DNA of 64,000 nucleotides from NCBI RefSeq assembly GCF_004210375.1, contig NC_134830.1:5704001-5768000 (forward strand), in the 5' to 3' direction. The stretch is from Tachypleus tridentatus (taxonomy: Eukaryota > Arthropoda > Merostomata > Xiphosura > Limulidae). Below the pieces are notes generated by a model. The model was not told the origin of the DNA and did not search any database. It worked only from the letters and a program-made list of their open reading frames with translations. Position numbers and translations under genes: made by a program. Positions 24,196 to 36,046 of this stretch are shown here, piece after piece. Within the stretch, counting starts at the first letter, position 1; each line of letters begins with the position of its first letter.

Positions 24196-24256
24196 TAAAA
24201 AGGCGTGGTCGAAAACAGAAGGGCTCTGCACCCAATCCACCTCTACATAAGTAAAA

Positions 24257-25590
24257 ATGGCCACTTTAATACAGTAGAACTGTAGAGGTTTACGTTCTAA
24301 TCTGGATGACTTGAAAGCACTGACTGCTTCCTACCATTCAGTATGTTCTTACAATAAACATTTCTGAAACGATACAGTCATCTTTCGGCGGTTTTCTTTG
24401 TACATAAAATGACAGGCTGTGTGATGGACGAGTGCGTGGCAGGATGGCATTGCTGGTCTATCAGCATGTGCCCACCCTGTCTTTGTCACTTGACACATCC
24501 TTGAAGGCCGTAGTGGTCCGTGTTTTCTTGGGTCGTAACATCACTGTTTGTTCTCTCTATCTGTCACCTGAGAGACATGTGATCAATCAGGCCTTGATGC
24601 TCTCAGTTCCAAAGTCATATTGGACAAGATTCGAAAGGTCAGTGGGCAGTACACTTCCATCCCCTTTCGTTCTTGCTCTGATGGCCAGGAAGTTGCTGGT
24701 GCCCGGAACATCGCTGATAGTCTCCATGAAAGCTTTCCATGTGCATCTAACACTTTTGTTTCATATCCCACCTTCTTAGCCATCAAGAGGCGGGCAGAGC
24801 GATCGCTCTCTTTTCTTTCGGGCTGATTGTCTCCGTGACTATAATCACCCCTTTACAATGGTGGAACTCAAGTTGGATCTTTATTGGTCTGGCAATATGT
24901 CGGTCGGACCTGATAATAATATACTACGAGATGCTGTGCCATCTCTCTCCTGCTTCTCATGCTATTATTCTGATTGTTTTAACTGGATCTGGCAGCAGAA
25001 TGTTTTTTCTGATGCCTGAGGCCAGGCTATTGTCCTACCTTTTCTTAGCCTGAGAAGGATCCCAAGATTCCTTCAAACTACCGTCCAGTTGCTTTGATGA
25101 GCTGTCTCAGTAACACCTTAGAGAGGATGGTTAAAGCTCGTCTTGCTTGGTTCCTCGAATCAAATAACTTCCTCTCGCCCACCCAGTGTGGGCTCTGACG
25201 ACAGCGCTCCACCACGGACCACCTGATTTGACTTGAAATGTCGATCAGAGAAGCATTTCTCAAGCAACAACGCAACGTCTTCTGTCAGTATTCTTTGACC
25301 TTGAGAAAGCTTACGATACTACGTGGAGGTATGACTTTTGCGAGACCTCCATTTATAGTGGTTACGTGGCCATTTGCCAATTTTTATTAATTTTTTTTTT
25401 ATTAGGAAGACGATTCCAAGTACGTGTTAGTTTGACACTTACCCTTTCTTTCCCACATGAACTTAGTTCCTTAGGGCTGTTTTGAGTGTCACACGTTTTA
25501 GTTTTAAGATTAATGCCATCACTGGACAACTCCCTCTTACTGTTGCAAACGGGCTTTATGTTGACTGTAATTTTATCATCAGTAGGGACA
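24257..25590 (+). pseudogene. LINE ORF2 remnant (endonuclease and reverse transcriptase)
   Basis: It begins MATLIQ-stop-NCRGLRSNLDD at 24257, matching the start of an apurinic-type endonuclease domain with the usual Trp codon changed to TAG. A jump near 24600 then joins the early endonuclease part to sequence normally found just before the RT (ARNIADSLHESF). From about 25049 the RT is clear: KIPSNYRPVALMSC, a decayed FLSPTQCG block, then motif A FFDLEKAYDTTW (25291-25326, catalytic Asp codon 25297-25299). Beyond that only scraps remain (GRRFQVRV near 25410), with no YADD motif found. Multiple stops and frameshifts make it non-functional. Confidence 0.85.
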
Positions 25591-25761
25591 CTAACTGTCG
25601 CCAGTATTTAATCGTAGTAATGATGATGTAGGGACACTAATTGTTCCTTGTCTTTAACTGTAATAATTATGATGTAGCGACACTAATTGTCACTAGTCTT
25701 TACGTGCAGTAACGATGATGTAGGGACAGTAATTGTCACCAATCTTTAACTGTAGTAACGA
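25580..25761. repeat. Minisatellite, 46-bp unit, about 4 copies
   Basis: GTAGGGACACTAATTGT recurs at 25582, 25628, 25674 and 25720, with diverged spacer TCTTTAACTGTAGTAA. It starts at the end of the LINE remnant. Confidence 0.9.
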
Positions 25762-26585
25762 TCCAGACTTCGTGGAGGAAGGAGTCAGCTTTGTGGAGAT
25801 GATGTAACTACTGTCTCGTGTGAGGAAAAACACGTGGTAATGACGTTTTTTAATCCATTCACAAACTCCTTGACCTTACTGTGCGAGATCAAGGACAGAC
25901 TTGACCTCTTTCCTTGTCACCATATTTAATCAACTTTGTCATATTCAGAACAAGAAAGTTTTACTTTTGTTTGAAAGACACGCGAATTTGAAAGAATGAA
26001 TAAAACTGTTTGATAAATTAACCATTTTTAAAGAAGCGAATTAAAAATAGGGAAATAAATGTTGCTTTTAGTCGTTTGTTTATTGGTACAACCGAGATGT
26101 ACTGAGCAGGTCACCTCCCACTCCGATCTCCATCCTTTTAACCGAAAGTCAGAAGTTGACAGTACAGAAATTAGTGGCCATATTGGTCATAATGGCCAAA
26201 AGAACCAAGACTTCACTTCTAGTCCAGCAAGCTTTACAAACAATATAGTATTTGCGGTCATCATTTCACTTCTTGCAGACAAATCCTTTGTGTAAATATT
26301 TTGGTAAAAGCGCATTTCTCCTTGTAAAGTTCACCTGTAGAATATCTGTTTACAGGATACACTATCTAACACACATCAGGAGAACGCCCGAAAGTTGTAT
26401 TTACTACAGTCTCGGTTGCAGGTGAAAGGTCGGACGTTATCACGTTAATCGGTACGATCACATTCTATTGATGCCAGAAAGATAGGTCATTCAAAGGTCT
26501 TAAAGTCAAGTCAGAATAAGACAAGAAACGGAATTTTTAAAAAAATATTTTGATGGCTCGTTCTTTTTGCATTCACTGTCTTAGG
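25762..26585. other. Nothing convincing
   Basis: One 78-codon + frame at 26059-26295 starts with a hydrophobic stretch (MLLLVVCLLVQP) but has no other support. The rest is unremarkable. Confidence 0.35.
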
Positions 26586-26842
26586 TCTAGCATGGCCAGG
26601 TGGTGAGGGCGCTTTACTCGTAATCTGAGGGTCGCAGGTTCGAATCCTCGTCACACCAAATCTGCTCGCCCTTTCAGTCGTGGGAACCTTATAAAGTAAA
26701 AAAAAAAAGTAACCGAAGAGTTGGCGGTGGGTAGTGATGACTAGCTAATCTCCTTCTAGTCTTACACTGCCATATTAGGGACGGCTAGCGCATATAGCAA
26801 TCATGTAGTTTTACGCGAAAAACAAAAACAAAAACAAACAAA
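26586..26842 (+). mobile_element. tRNA-derived SINE, family A, full length
   Basis: Forward copy: head GCATGGCCAGGTGGTGAGGG, box B GGTTCGAATCC, body and tail ending in AAAACAAAAACAAACAAAG. A poly-A run interrupts the GCGTTATAA region at 26698. Confidence 0.95.
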
Positions 26843-27180
26843 GTAACGAAGGTACACAGAGGATGCTAGACGTCACGAACATGTTGAGAACTATTGTTAC
26901 AGTGAAAATCTAGGTCATACAAGGTTCAAACGAAAAACTCATCAAGAGTATCCTCGAACTCTGAACTTTCGCAAAGTTTAGGGATAAAGTTGGAGTAAGA
27001 AATTTTCTCTTTGTCGAGAGTTGCCTCCAGGACGTAAAATACCCGTATGATCAACCCAATATATGTTTTAAAGATGGATGTGTGAAAATAGTTAGAGTTT
27101 GTTTTATCAAGAACGGCTAGTTAGGTCTTGAATTTGTATAGAGTTTAAAAGTTTCTATTCTACAGCTAGTTGAAACATGC
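26843..27180. other. Nothing recognised
   Basis: Spacer between a SINE and a minisatellite. Confidence 0.4.
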
Positions 27181-27880
27181 ATGTCAGAATAGTGTTATAA
27201 ACTGACAAACATTATCCATATGTCAGAGTAGTGTTATAAACTGACAAACATTATCCATATGTCAGAGTAGTGTTATAAACTGACAAACATTATCCATATG
27301 TCAGAGTAGTGTTATAAACTGACAAACATTATCCATATGTCAGAGTAGTGTTATAAACTGACAAACATTATCCACGTGTCAGAGTAGTGTTATAAACTGA
27401 CAAACATTATCCACGTGTCAGAGTAGTGTTATAAACGACAAACATTATCCACGTGTCAGAGTAGTGTTATAAACGACAAACATTATCCACGTGTCAGAGT
27501 AGTGTTATAAACTGACAAACAATATCCACACGTCAGAGTAGTGTTATAAACGACAAACATTATCCACACGTCAGAGTAGTGTTATAAACTGACAAACATT
27601 ATCCACACGTCAGAGTAGTGTTATAAACTGACAAACATTATCCACACGTCAGAGTAGTGTTATAAACGACAAACATTATCCACACGTCAGAGTAGTGTTA
27701 TAAACGACAAACATTATCCACACGTCAGAGTAGTGTTATAAACTGACAAACATTATCCACACGTCAGAGTAGTGTTATAAACTGACAAACATTATCCACA
27801 CGTCAGAGTAGTGTTATAAACTGACAAACATTATCCACACGTCAGAGTAGTGTTATAAACTGACAAACATTATCTACATG
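27181..27880. repeat. Minisatellite, 40-bp unit, about 17 copies
   Basis: GTCAGAGTAGTGTTATAAAC then TGACAAACATTATCCA plus a variable ATAT, CGT or CACAC block before the next copy. The block type is sorted along the array: ATAT first, then CGTG, then CACACG. Some units lack two bases (AAACGACAAAC). The sorting suggests successive local expansions. Confidence 0.97.
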
Positions 27881-27954
27881 TGTGTATATATATTTTGTTC
27901 AGAACATCAAATTTGACAGGTTCTATTAAATTAAACATTCTTACTGTCAGACTA

Positions 27955-28078
27955 TCTGCCCCAGTGGGACAGCAGCATATCCGTGGACGTACAACGCTAG
28001 AACTCAGGTTTCGATACCCATGGTGAGCAGAGCACAGAGATTTCATTATATAGATTTGTTCCTAACTACAAACAAAAC
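27955..28078 (+). mobile_element. tRNA-derived SINE, family C, full length
   Basis: A good example of family C: head CCCCAGTGGGACAGCAGCAT, core CGTACAACGCTAGAACTCAG, box B GGTTTCGATACCC, then GGTGAGCAGAGCACAGAG and tail CCTAACTACAAACAAAA. Confidence 0.85.
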
Positions 28079-28865
28079 TCTGAACTGCAAATAAATAAAT
28101 CAAACAGGATTATTTCATTCTCACCAGTTGGACGTAAGGTGTTGACGGTCTGAAGTCAAACGATCAAAACACAATATTTGTGGACAGAAAACTGTTAGGT
28201 TTAGAACGACACAAACATTGTTGTATTGTTGATTCAATTGTTTGGATCTTCTTAGAGAGTGTCAGTATGTAGTTAGTGGTTTAAATGATAAAGGGCTGTA
28301 AGAGTGGGCATTCAAGATGAATATAAAGAAAACCATAAGCCCATGCGGGCGCGCGGAACTACGGCATGACATATGTGCATAACAAAACAGAGTAGAAGGA
28401 AGAACATATGTAATATTTGGTAGAAGGCTTTGATTGAACAGAAATGTTCCTACCTGTCCATATAAGGAGGTACGACAATCCAGACAACCAATAATACAGT
28501 AACGGAAGTGCTGGTAAAACCAGCATAGTATTGTACAAAGTATTCATGCAGTAATAGATAATAAACAGTATGTATAAAAATACCAAATACCAAGAGTAAA
28601 TTAAACATAGTATCCATGCGTGTCGTATAAGTTAAACCAAAGATTAACCTTTGAGGAAAATGTTCATGGACCCGCAGATTTCGTATGTCCTCAAATTTTG
28701 AAGGCTCTAGGCACTGTGCCTAATATACAATCCAGCCCTGTATACGATAATATACAGTAAACAGTATATGAAAAATGATCAAAAACCAAGTGTATATTGA
28801 ACTGTAGTATTCAATGACCATTTAATAGTGCCACTGAGAACACAGCTTCCTTTCCAAACGATCTG
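28079..28865. other. Nothing recognised
   Basis: AT-rich sequence with no assignable features. A 75-codon minus-strand frame (28359-28586) looks like chance. Confidence 0.4.
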
Positions 28866-29143
28866 TTTGTTTGTTTTTAATTTCGCACATAGCTACACGA
28901 GAGCTATCTGCGTTAGCCCCCCCCCCTCTAACTTAGCAGTGTAAGACTAGAGAGAAAGTAGCAAGTCATCACCACCCACCTCCAACTCTTGGGCTACTCT
29001 TTTACCAATTAACAGTGGGATTGATCGTCAAATTATAACGCCCCCTCGGGTGAAAGGGGCGAGCATGTTTGGTGTGACAAATTCGAACCCGCGACCCTCA
29101 GATTACGAGCCGAATGCCTTAACCACCTGGCCATGCCGGGCCC
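28866..29143 (-). mobile_element. tRNA-derived SINE, family A, full length
   Basis: Reverse copy from GTTTGTTTTTAATTTCGCAC to CCACCTGGCCATGCCGGGCC. It carries a run of Cs at 28918 in place of part of the GCCGTCCCTAA block. Confidence 0.95.
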
Positions 29144-30029
29144 AAAATGAAAGAGTAAAAGCAATAATTATGGATAATTGTGACTTCAAACTGAACACAA
29201 TTTTGCAAGTCTTGCAAATTTCTGTGTTGGACAATAATATGTTTAGATTTATGTAAGTGCAGAATTTGACGTCACAGCAAATTTTTCAGAAGTCCATGGA
29301 CCTCACTTATAAACAACACCTCAAAGAATCTTTGAAGTCCCTCTCCTGGACTTGCTTTTTAAGGGTGCCCTGTTAAATGAGGCTAGTTCAAAGTCCTTTG
29401 AAGAATGTTGTTTAATTTGATGTGTTAAAATGATGTGTTATATTTGTTGCTGAATGGTTCCGTGCTTATAGCTAACTGTTAGTCAATAGGTATGGATCCG
29501 TGAGGTGTTAAATATCAAAGAGAGGTTCTGTATGTATATATATATTCGTGTGAGTGTGTTTATATAATAACAAAAACAAAGGTTGAGATTCAATGTTCAA
29601 GTTGGATGATAAGAAACATTCGTTTCGATCCCAAGTCTCTTTGTTGTTTCTGGAGTCAGTGAGAGAACACAGAATATTTTTTTTCCTAATTAGATGCATA
29701 ACTCGCATTGTTTCATTAAATTGTGGAAGTTTTCAACCGACACTCGCGTGTTTTGTAGAACTAATAGAGTTTTGCGTGGATTAACTGATGCGTTATTATG
29801 TACCACCGAATGGAAGTTGTGTGGTTAGTTTTTACCAACTGAATCACAGTGGATTAAGACCACTGGGTAACAACACGTTCTACTTTGAGGACTCGTGAAA
29901 GCGATCCAGTGGTTAGCGTGCCAGATTATGGGATTGAGACTTTTCATTCACTGTCAAACAAAACAAACCAATCATGTTCCGTACGTCGGTTCTGCAAGCA
30001 ACTGTGATGACCCACTATTCGGTCAATAC
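29144..30029. other. Mostly nothing recognised; one weak tRNA-like stretch
   Basis: AT-rich. AGCGATCCAGTGGTTAGCGT at about 29900 could be the start of a family D head, but no box B follows clearly. Confidence 0.35.
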
Positions 30030-30143
30030 CCATTATGCCAAGGGTACGTCTGTGGGCTGATGACGCTAGAAATCAAGTTTTGATACTCGTGGTGGTCAGA
30101 GAAGCGATGACCCACTGGATAACTTAGTGCTGAATTAACGACG
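30030..30143 (+). mobile_element. tRNA-derived SINE, family C
   Basis: TACGTCTGTGGGCTGATGAC then GCTAGAAATCAAGTTTTGAT, GGTGGTCAGAGAAGCG and a decayed tail CTTAGTGCTGAATTAACGAC. Confidence 0.7.
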
Positions 30144-30412
30144 ACCAAATTAAACCCACCAAGGGTAATCCAAGAACGGTCGGCGGGTGGTGTTTCTCAC
30201 GTGGTTTCTCTGTAATACTTTACTTCTTAATTAAAACCGACTAGCGTTCATAATCGACGTGTGGTTTGCGCGAAATTCAAATCGCGTTAAATCGTAATAT
30301 ATCGTAAAGAACTCGACTATGGAAATTTCGTATCTATGAAAATCTAATATTTATACAATTTAACTTTCGTTATTTATAAATCCTTAGATTATGTTTGATG
30401 ACGAGCGTTCAC

Positions 30413-30881
30413 TTCAAATGATTTGAACTATTCTGGTCATTTGATTTCTTTTAGAATCAATTGATTCAAATGATTTGAACTATTCTGGTCATTTGATTTC
30501 TTTTAGAATCAATTGATTCAAATGATTTGAACTATTCTGATCATTTGATTTCTTTTAGAATCAATTGATTCAAATGATTTGAACTATTCTGATCATTTGA
30601 TTTCTTTTGGAATCAATTGATTCAAATGATTTGAACTATTCTGATCATTTGATTTCTTTTAGAATCAATTGATTCAAATGATTTGAACTATTCTGGTCAT
30701 TTGATTTCTTTTAGAATCAATTGATTCAAATGATTTGAACTATTCTGGTCATTTGATTTCTTCTAGAATCAATTGATTCAAATGATTTGAACTATTCTGG
30801 TCATTTGATTTCTTCTAGAATCAATTGATTCAAATGATTTGAACTATTCTGGTCATTTGATTTCTTCTAGAATCAATTGAT
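30413..30881. repeat. Minisatellite, 52-bp unit, 9 copies, palindrome-rich
   Basis: The unit contains TTCAAATGATTTGAACTATT, GGTCATTTGATTTCTTTTAG and the perfect 14-bp palindrome GAATCAATTGATTC. Variants are TCTGATCA for TCTGGTCA in the middle units and TTCTAG for TTTTAG in the last three, again sorted along the array. Confidence 0.98.
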
Positions 30882-31264
30882 ATCTTTGTTGGCACAATGC
30901 TATATAATGTTGAAAGTCGATATTTGATAAAACCAAAATCATTTTGGTATTATTGATTCATTCCAAGGTTAGAATCCCTCCTATACGTGCCTACGTCATC
31001 ACACTACTTTGCTGTATAGAAACCTTACTTTACCAGTGGGGCCCACATATTATATTGGACTGAGCAATCTTAGAGTACCGGTCTGAACCAGATATAATTG
31101 TGATGTCACCTGTTCTGTGTAAAATACTTAACAGTTATTATTGGAAATAAACGCATCAGGTTTTCAGGGACTCTGTATTTAACATTCGTTGTCTGAGAAC
31201 AGGTGGTGGTGACGACATTGGTTAATTAAACAGTGTCCACGTGAACTTTACCATTATTTAACTT
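30882..31264. other. Nothing recognised
   Basis: Spacer with no assignable feature. Confidence 0.4.
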
Positions 31265-31370
31265 AGAGGGGGCGCTTCACTCGTCACTGAATTCGTTCTC
31301 TCAGTCGAGATAATATTATAAACCTATAATCAATCCCACTTTTCGTTGGTAAAACGGTAAGTATGATGTA
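31265..31370 (+). mobile_element. SINE family A fragment, decayed
   Basis: GGGGGCGCTTCACTCGTCAC and CAATCCCACTTTTCGTTGGT match parts of family A. The middle and the tail are lost. Confidence 0.5.
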
Positions 31371-31461
31371 CAATCGAACTGATGCTAAGCTGTAACTTTT
31401 GAGGGGTGTTGTGCTGTTGCCTAGTGGTGTTTAATAAAACTGAAAGTTAATCATGAAGACT

Positions 31462-32975
31462 AAGGTGTTACACTGGTACACAACTGAATAAGGTGTTACA
31501 CTGCTACACAACTGAATAAGGTGTTACACTGCTACACAACTGAATAAGGTGTTACACTGCTACACAACTGAATAAGGTGTTACACTGCTACGCAACTGAA
31601 TAAGGTGTTACACTGCTACACAACTGAATAAGGTGTTACACTGCTACGCAACTGAATAAGGTGTTACACTGCTACACAACTGAATAAGGTGTTACACTGC
31701 TACACAACTGAATAAGGTGTGACACTGGTACACAACTGAATAAGGTGTGACACTGGTACACAACTGAATAAGGTGTGACACTGCTACACAACTGAATAAG
31801 GTGTGACACTGCTACACAACTGAATAAGGTGTGACACTGCTACACAACTGAATAAGGTGTGACACTGGTACATAACTGAATAAGGTGTTACACTACTACA
31901 TAACTGAATAAGGTGTAACACTGGGACATGACTGAATAAGGTGTTACACTGCTACACAACTGAATAAGGTGTAACACTGGTACATAACTGAATGAGGTGT
32001 AACACTGGTACATAACTAAATAAGGTGTTACACTGGTACATAACTGAATAAGGTGTAACACTGGTACATAACTGAATAAGGTGTTACACTGGGACATAAC
32101 TGAATAAGGTGTTACACTGCTACACAACTGAATAAGGTGTAACACTGGTACATAACTGAATAAGGTGTTACACTGGTACACAACTGAATAAGGTGTTACA
32201 CTGGGACATAACTGAATAAGGTGTTACACTGCTACACAACTGAATAAGGTGTTACACTGGTACATAACTGAATAAGGTGTTACACTGGTACATAACTGAA
32301 TAAGGTGTAACACTGGTACACAACTGAATAAGGTGTTACACTGCTACACAACTGAATAAGGTGTAACACTGGTACATAACTGAATAAGGTGTTACACTGG
32401 TACACAACTGAATAAGGTGTTACACTGCTACGCAACTGAATAAGGTGTTACACTGCTACACAACTGAATAAGGTGTTACACTGCTACGCAACTGAATAAG
32501 GTGTTACACTGCTACACAACTGAATAAGGTGTTACACTGGTACACAACTGAATAAGGTGTGACACTGGTACACAACTGAATAAGGTGTGACACTGGTACA
32601 CAACTGAATAAGGTGTGACACTGGTACACAACTGAATAAGGTGTGACACTGGTACACAACTGAATAAGGTGTGACACTGCTACACAACTGAATAAGGTGT
32701 TACACTGCTACACAACTGAATAAGGTGTTACACTGCTACACAACTGAATAAGGTGTAACACTGGTACATAACTGAATAAGGTGTAACACTGGTACATAAC
32801 TGAATAAGGTGTTACACTGCTACACAACTGAATAAGGTGTTACACTGGGACATAACTGAATAAGGTGTTACACTGGTACACAACTGAATAAGGTGTTACA
32901 CTGGTACACAACTGAATAAGGTGTAACACTGGTACACAACTGAATAAGGTGTTACACTGGTACACAACTGAATAA
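31462..32975. repeat. Minisatellite, 28-bp unit, 54 copies
   Basis: AAGGTGTTACACTGCTACAC plus AACTGAAT. Variants are GTGAC, GTAAC or GTTAC, TGGTAC, TGCTAC or TGGGAC, and CACAACTG, CATAACTG or CGCAACTG. The length, 1,514 bp, is almost exactly 54 units, so unit length is very constant. Runs of GTGAC units occur twice (about 31715-31880 and 32550-32700), hinting at a block duplication of about 0.8 kb. Confidence 0.98.
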
Positions 32976-33010
32976 AGCCGAATGTCAAATATCTGGTTAC
33001 TAGGCCATCT

Positions 33011-33275
33011 AGGCCCGGCATGGCCAGGTGGTTAGGACGTTCAACTCGTAATCTGAGAGTGTTGGATTCGATTCTCCGTCACACCAACATGCTTGCTCTT
33101 TAAGCAGTGGAGGCGTTATAATGTTACGGTTAATCCCATCATTCGTTGATAAAAGAGTAGCACAAGAGTTAGCGGTGGGTGGTAATGACTAGTTGCTTCC
33201 CTCTAATCTTACACTGCTAAATTATGGAAGGCTAGTGCAGATAACCATCGTGTAATATTGCGTAAAATAAACAAA
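33011..33275 (+). mobile_element. tRNA-derived SINE, family A, full length
   Basis: Forward copy with a good head (GGCCCGGCATGGCCAGGTGG) starting about 35 bp after the 28-bp array. Box B is changed to GGATTCGATTCTCC, and the tail ends AAAATAAACAAAG. Confidence 0.95.
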
Positions 33276-33491
33276 GATACTAGGCCATTCAGTAGAAACT
33301 GCTGACACTATGAAAGAAGCGTATTTTGTAATTCAGGTATGCAAGAACATCATAATTTTCAAAATTTGTTCTCATGGAAATTACGTTTTAAAGATTCACA
33401 TGTTTTCTTATTGAATTGGATGCGTTATCTTAAACATGCTTTAAACTTTATCACCATCAGGTACCCTTCTTTGGAAAGTCCTGGTGTAGGC

Positions 33492-33725
33492 CTTGATAAA
33501 ACCACGCGACTATTAATCTGTGGGCCGCGAGTTCGAATCCCGTCACCGAACATGTTGTTTTTTTCAGCCTTGAGGGTTTTATAATATTACGGTCAATTCC
33601 ACTATACCAAAGTAGCCAAAGAGTTAGCGGTGGGTGATGCTGACTAGTTGCCTGCCATCCAGTCTGACTTCAAAATTAAAGTCAACTAGTGCAGATAGCT
33701 CTCGAGTAGTTTTAGAAAATTTAAT
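33492..33725 (+). mobile_element. SINE family A, 5'-truncated and diverged
   Basis: GCGAGTTCGAATCCCGTCAC (box B), GCGGTGGGTGATGCTGACTA and the decayed end GATAGCTCTCGAGTAGTTTT. A short ORF overlaps its start without significance. Confidence 0.8.
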
Positions 33726-34059
33726 GAACCATGAAACTAAACTTGCTTGCCTAATCTAGCTGGGTTTTGTGGCTTTAAAATGACTCCATTTTTTATCATT
33801 ATGGAAAAACTTGTAATTTTCACCACTTAAAGACGAAACTCTATACAACATTCTGTTTTAATCTGTTGACTAATGATAATTAAACAGTTAAGTCATATCT
33901 GTTAGCAACAAAAACGTTTTGTTTTATACCTCCATCCTCTTCAGTTAAAAACGTGCTTGTACGTGGTTTGCCTGCGGATCACAATTTTGGGGTCAAGGAT
34001 TATGTAATGATAATATCGCCTGGAGGCAGGAGAGGGCAAACATGGGCTTTGCTTAGGTT
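33726..34059. other. Nothing recognised
   Basis: AT-rich spacer between two SINE copies. Confidence 0.4.
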
Positions 34060-34335
34060 TAGTTTGTTTGGAATTTCACGCAAAGCTGCACGAGGGCTAA
34101 CTGCCCTAGTCGTCTCTAAGTTAGCAGCGTAAGACTAGAGGGCAGGCAGCTAGTCATCACCACCCACCGCCAACTCTTGGGTTACTCTTTTACCAACGAA
34201 TAGTGGGATTGACCGTCACATTGTAACGTCTCCATGGCTGAATGGGCGAGCGTGTTTTGATGGGATAGGGACTCGAATCCGCGACCCTCAGATTTCGAGT
34301 CGAACGCCTTAACCCAACTGGCCATGCCGGGCGCG
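34060..34335 (-). mobile_element. tRNA-derived SINE, family A, full length
   Basis: Reverse copy from GTTTGTTTGGAATTTCACGC to CAACTGGCCATGCCGGGCGC, with box B GGGACTCGAATCCGCGACC. Confidence 0.95.
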
Positions 34336-34535
34336 TGGGCTTTGTCGACGTTCATGAATTTTTGATGAGACGACTCACTGTATTGAATCTTGGATGTGGG
34401 CTTAAAAACTGTTAAACAAACAATGGGAAAATAAATAATGATTTATTTGTAGGTTGTTTCAGTTTATTTTTTAAAGTGGGTACTTTTTAGTCTTTATTCT
34501 GGTAAGGTTCTGTTTTTTAATCAACAATTAATTGT

Positions 34536-34960
34536 GGCTCGACTTTTATTCAAAGTTCTTGTAGGTTTATGTGACTCCCCTTTTATTCAGAGTTCTTGTG
34601 GTTTGTGTGGCGCCCCTTTTATTCAGAGTTCTTGTGGTTTGTGTGGCTCCCCTTTATTCAGGGTTCTTGTGGTTTGTGTGGCTCCCTTTATTCAGAGTTC
34701 TTGTGGTTTGTGTGGCTCCCCTTTTATTCAGGGTTCTTGTGGTTTGTGTGGCTCCCCTTTTATTCAGGGTTCTTGTGGTTTGTGTGACTCCCCTTTTATT
34801 CAGGGTTTTTGTGGTTTGTGTGACTCCCCTTTTGTTCAGAGTTTTTGCAAGTTTGTGTGGCTCCCGTTTTATTCAGAGTTCTTGTGGTTTGTGTGGCTCC
34901 CCTTTTATTCAGAGTTCTTGCAAGTTTGTGTGGCTCCCCATTTATTCGGAGCTGTTGTAG
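34536..34960. repeat. Minisatellite, 36-bp unit, about 12 copies
   Basis: TGGCTCCCCTTTTATTCAGA plus GTTCTTGTGGTTTGTG. Because 36 is a multiple of 3 and the unit has no stop in any + frame, overlapping frames of 63-151 codons appear. These are repeats of 12 residues and are not regarded as genes. Confidence 0.97.
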
Positions 34961-35843
34961 TTAGAAGTTTTGTGATATTCTGGGTTTAATTATAAATATA
35001 TACTTGTCAACACAATTTTAACAAGATACACCTGTTTCTCGGGAAACTCGGTTGACATCTTTGGTCAATAAAATATTTTATAATCAATATGTAACTGTTA
35101 TAATTATTCCATAAAATATATATTTGTGGCCGCAGAACAGTTTAGTGAGATGTACCATTTATATGTAGGATGTAGTGTTACGTCTTCCCAGTGGGAGTGG
35201 TATGTAATGAAATATAACACTGGATTTTATTCTCTTAGGGAGCCTTGACCATGTGACGGTTTAGACGTGGGTATTGGAAAAATTGTTTATATTATTAAGT
35301 ATCGACAAAGAATATCTGCCTAATTAGTGCACCTAGGTAAACCCATCGTTCGGGTTCATATTTTTATCTGTGTTACTAACTCGGTTCAAGGCGGCTTGAT
35401 CAAACGTAATTTTTGTCACGCGCTTGCAATGTGTGTAATTAAACCTGATAACCGCTACGCTCGTTCGATTTCAACCACGCGATGGTATCACACATAGTGT
35501 AGAAAACTGTGTAAACTTCTGTACGCGTATACCAGTGGCGGTGACCTGAACTAATCTGCGGCCTACACGTGCAGCCCTTATCAGCCCTTAACGAAATAAA
35601 TACCTTTGTTGTTGCTTTTAACAATCACAGCCCAAAATACTGAATTTGAATAAAAAAAATGAAATATACCAAAGTCATAATAGAGGGAACAGCTCAATGT
35701 TATTACTTGTAGATAGCAATAACTCTTGTAAAACAATTTTACTGTTGTGATAAGTCATAAGACGCAGAGGGGGCGTTGCTAAGTTATCAGAAGTTCTCAT
35801 CACTGCTATGAATTACGTCAATAGTTCTCGGAGCCCGAAAAAG
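34961..35843. other. Nothing recognised
   Basis: AT-rich spacer. A 61-codon minus-strand frame at 35439-35624 has no support. Confidence 0.4.
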
Positions 35844-36046
35844 CTGGGGGTTCTCTACCTTTAAGTAAACACAATGTTATCTGAACTGGGGGTTCTCGAC
35901 CATTACGTACATACAGTGTTATCTGAACTGGGGGTTCTCGACCATTAAGTACATACAGTGTTATCTGAACTGGGGGTTCTCGACCATTAAGTACATACAG
36001 TGTTATCTGAACTGGGGGTTCTCGACCACTAAGTACACACAGTTTC
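35844..36046. repeat. Minisatellite, 42-bp unit, about 5 copies
   Basis: CTGGGGGTTCTCGACC starts at 35844, 35886, 35928, 35970 and 36012. The first copy is the most diverged. The unit is a multiple of 3, which creates a minus-strand frame of 14-residue repeats. Confidence 0.96.

Larger units (their letters stand above)
22506..25590 (+). mobile_element. Decayed Jockey-like non-LTR retrotransposon (LINE)
   Basis: A 5' leader-like region (22506-22977), remains of a gag-like first ORF and remains of a second ORF with endonuclease and reverse transcriptase fragments occur in the right order on the + strand. Many stops and frameshifts, a large loss between the endonuclease and RT parts, and no 3' end after RT motif A and a few downstream blocks make it dead. 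It starts right where the 31-bp array ends. Assignment to the Jockey/BS type is from recognition of motif style. Confidence 0.85.

Noticed and set aside
26059..26295. 78-codon frame with a signal-peptide-like start (MLLLVVCLLVQP)
   Set aside because: A hydrophobic start alone is weak. There are no Cys pairs, no family resemblance, and it could arise by chance in a window of this size.
31888..32181. 97-codon minus-strand frame with repeats
   Set aside because: It lies wholly within the 28-bp minisatellite and ends where unit variants change.
34534..34989. Cys-rich frames of 63-151 codons
   Set aside because: Product of a 36-bp minisatellite open in three frames. They resemble a Cys-rich protein only by repetition of one 12-residue unit.
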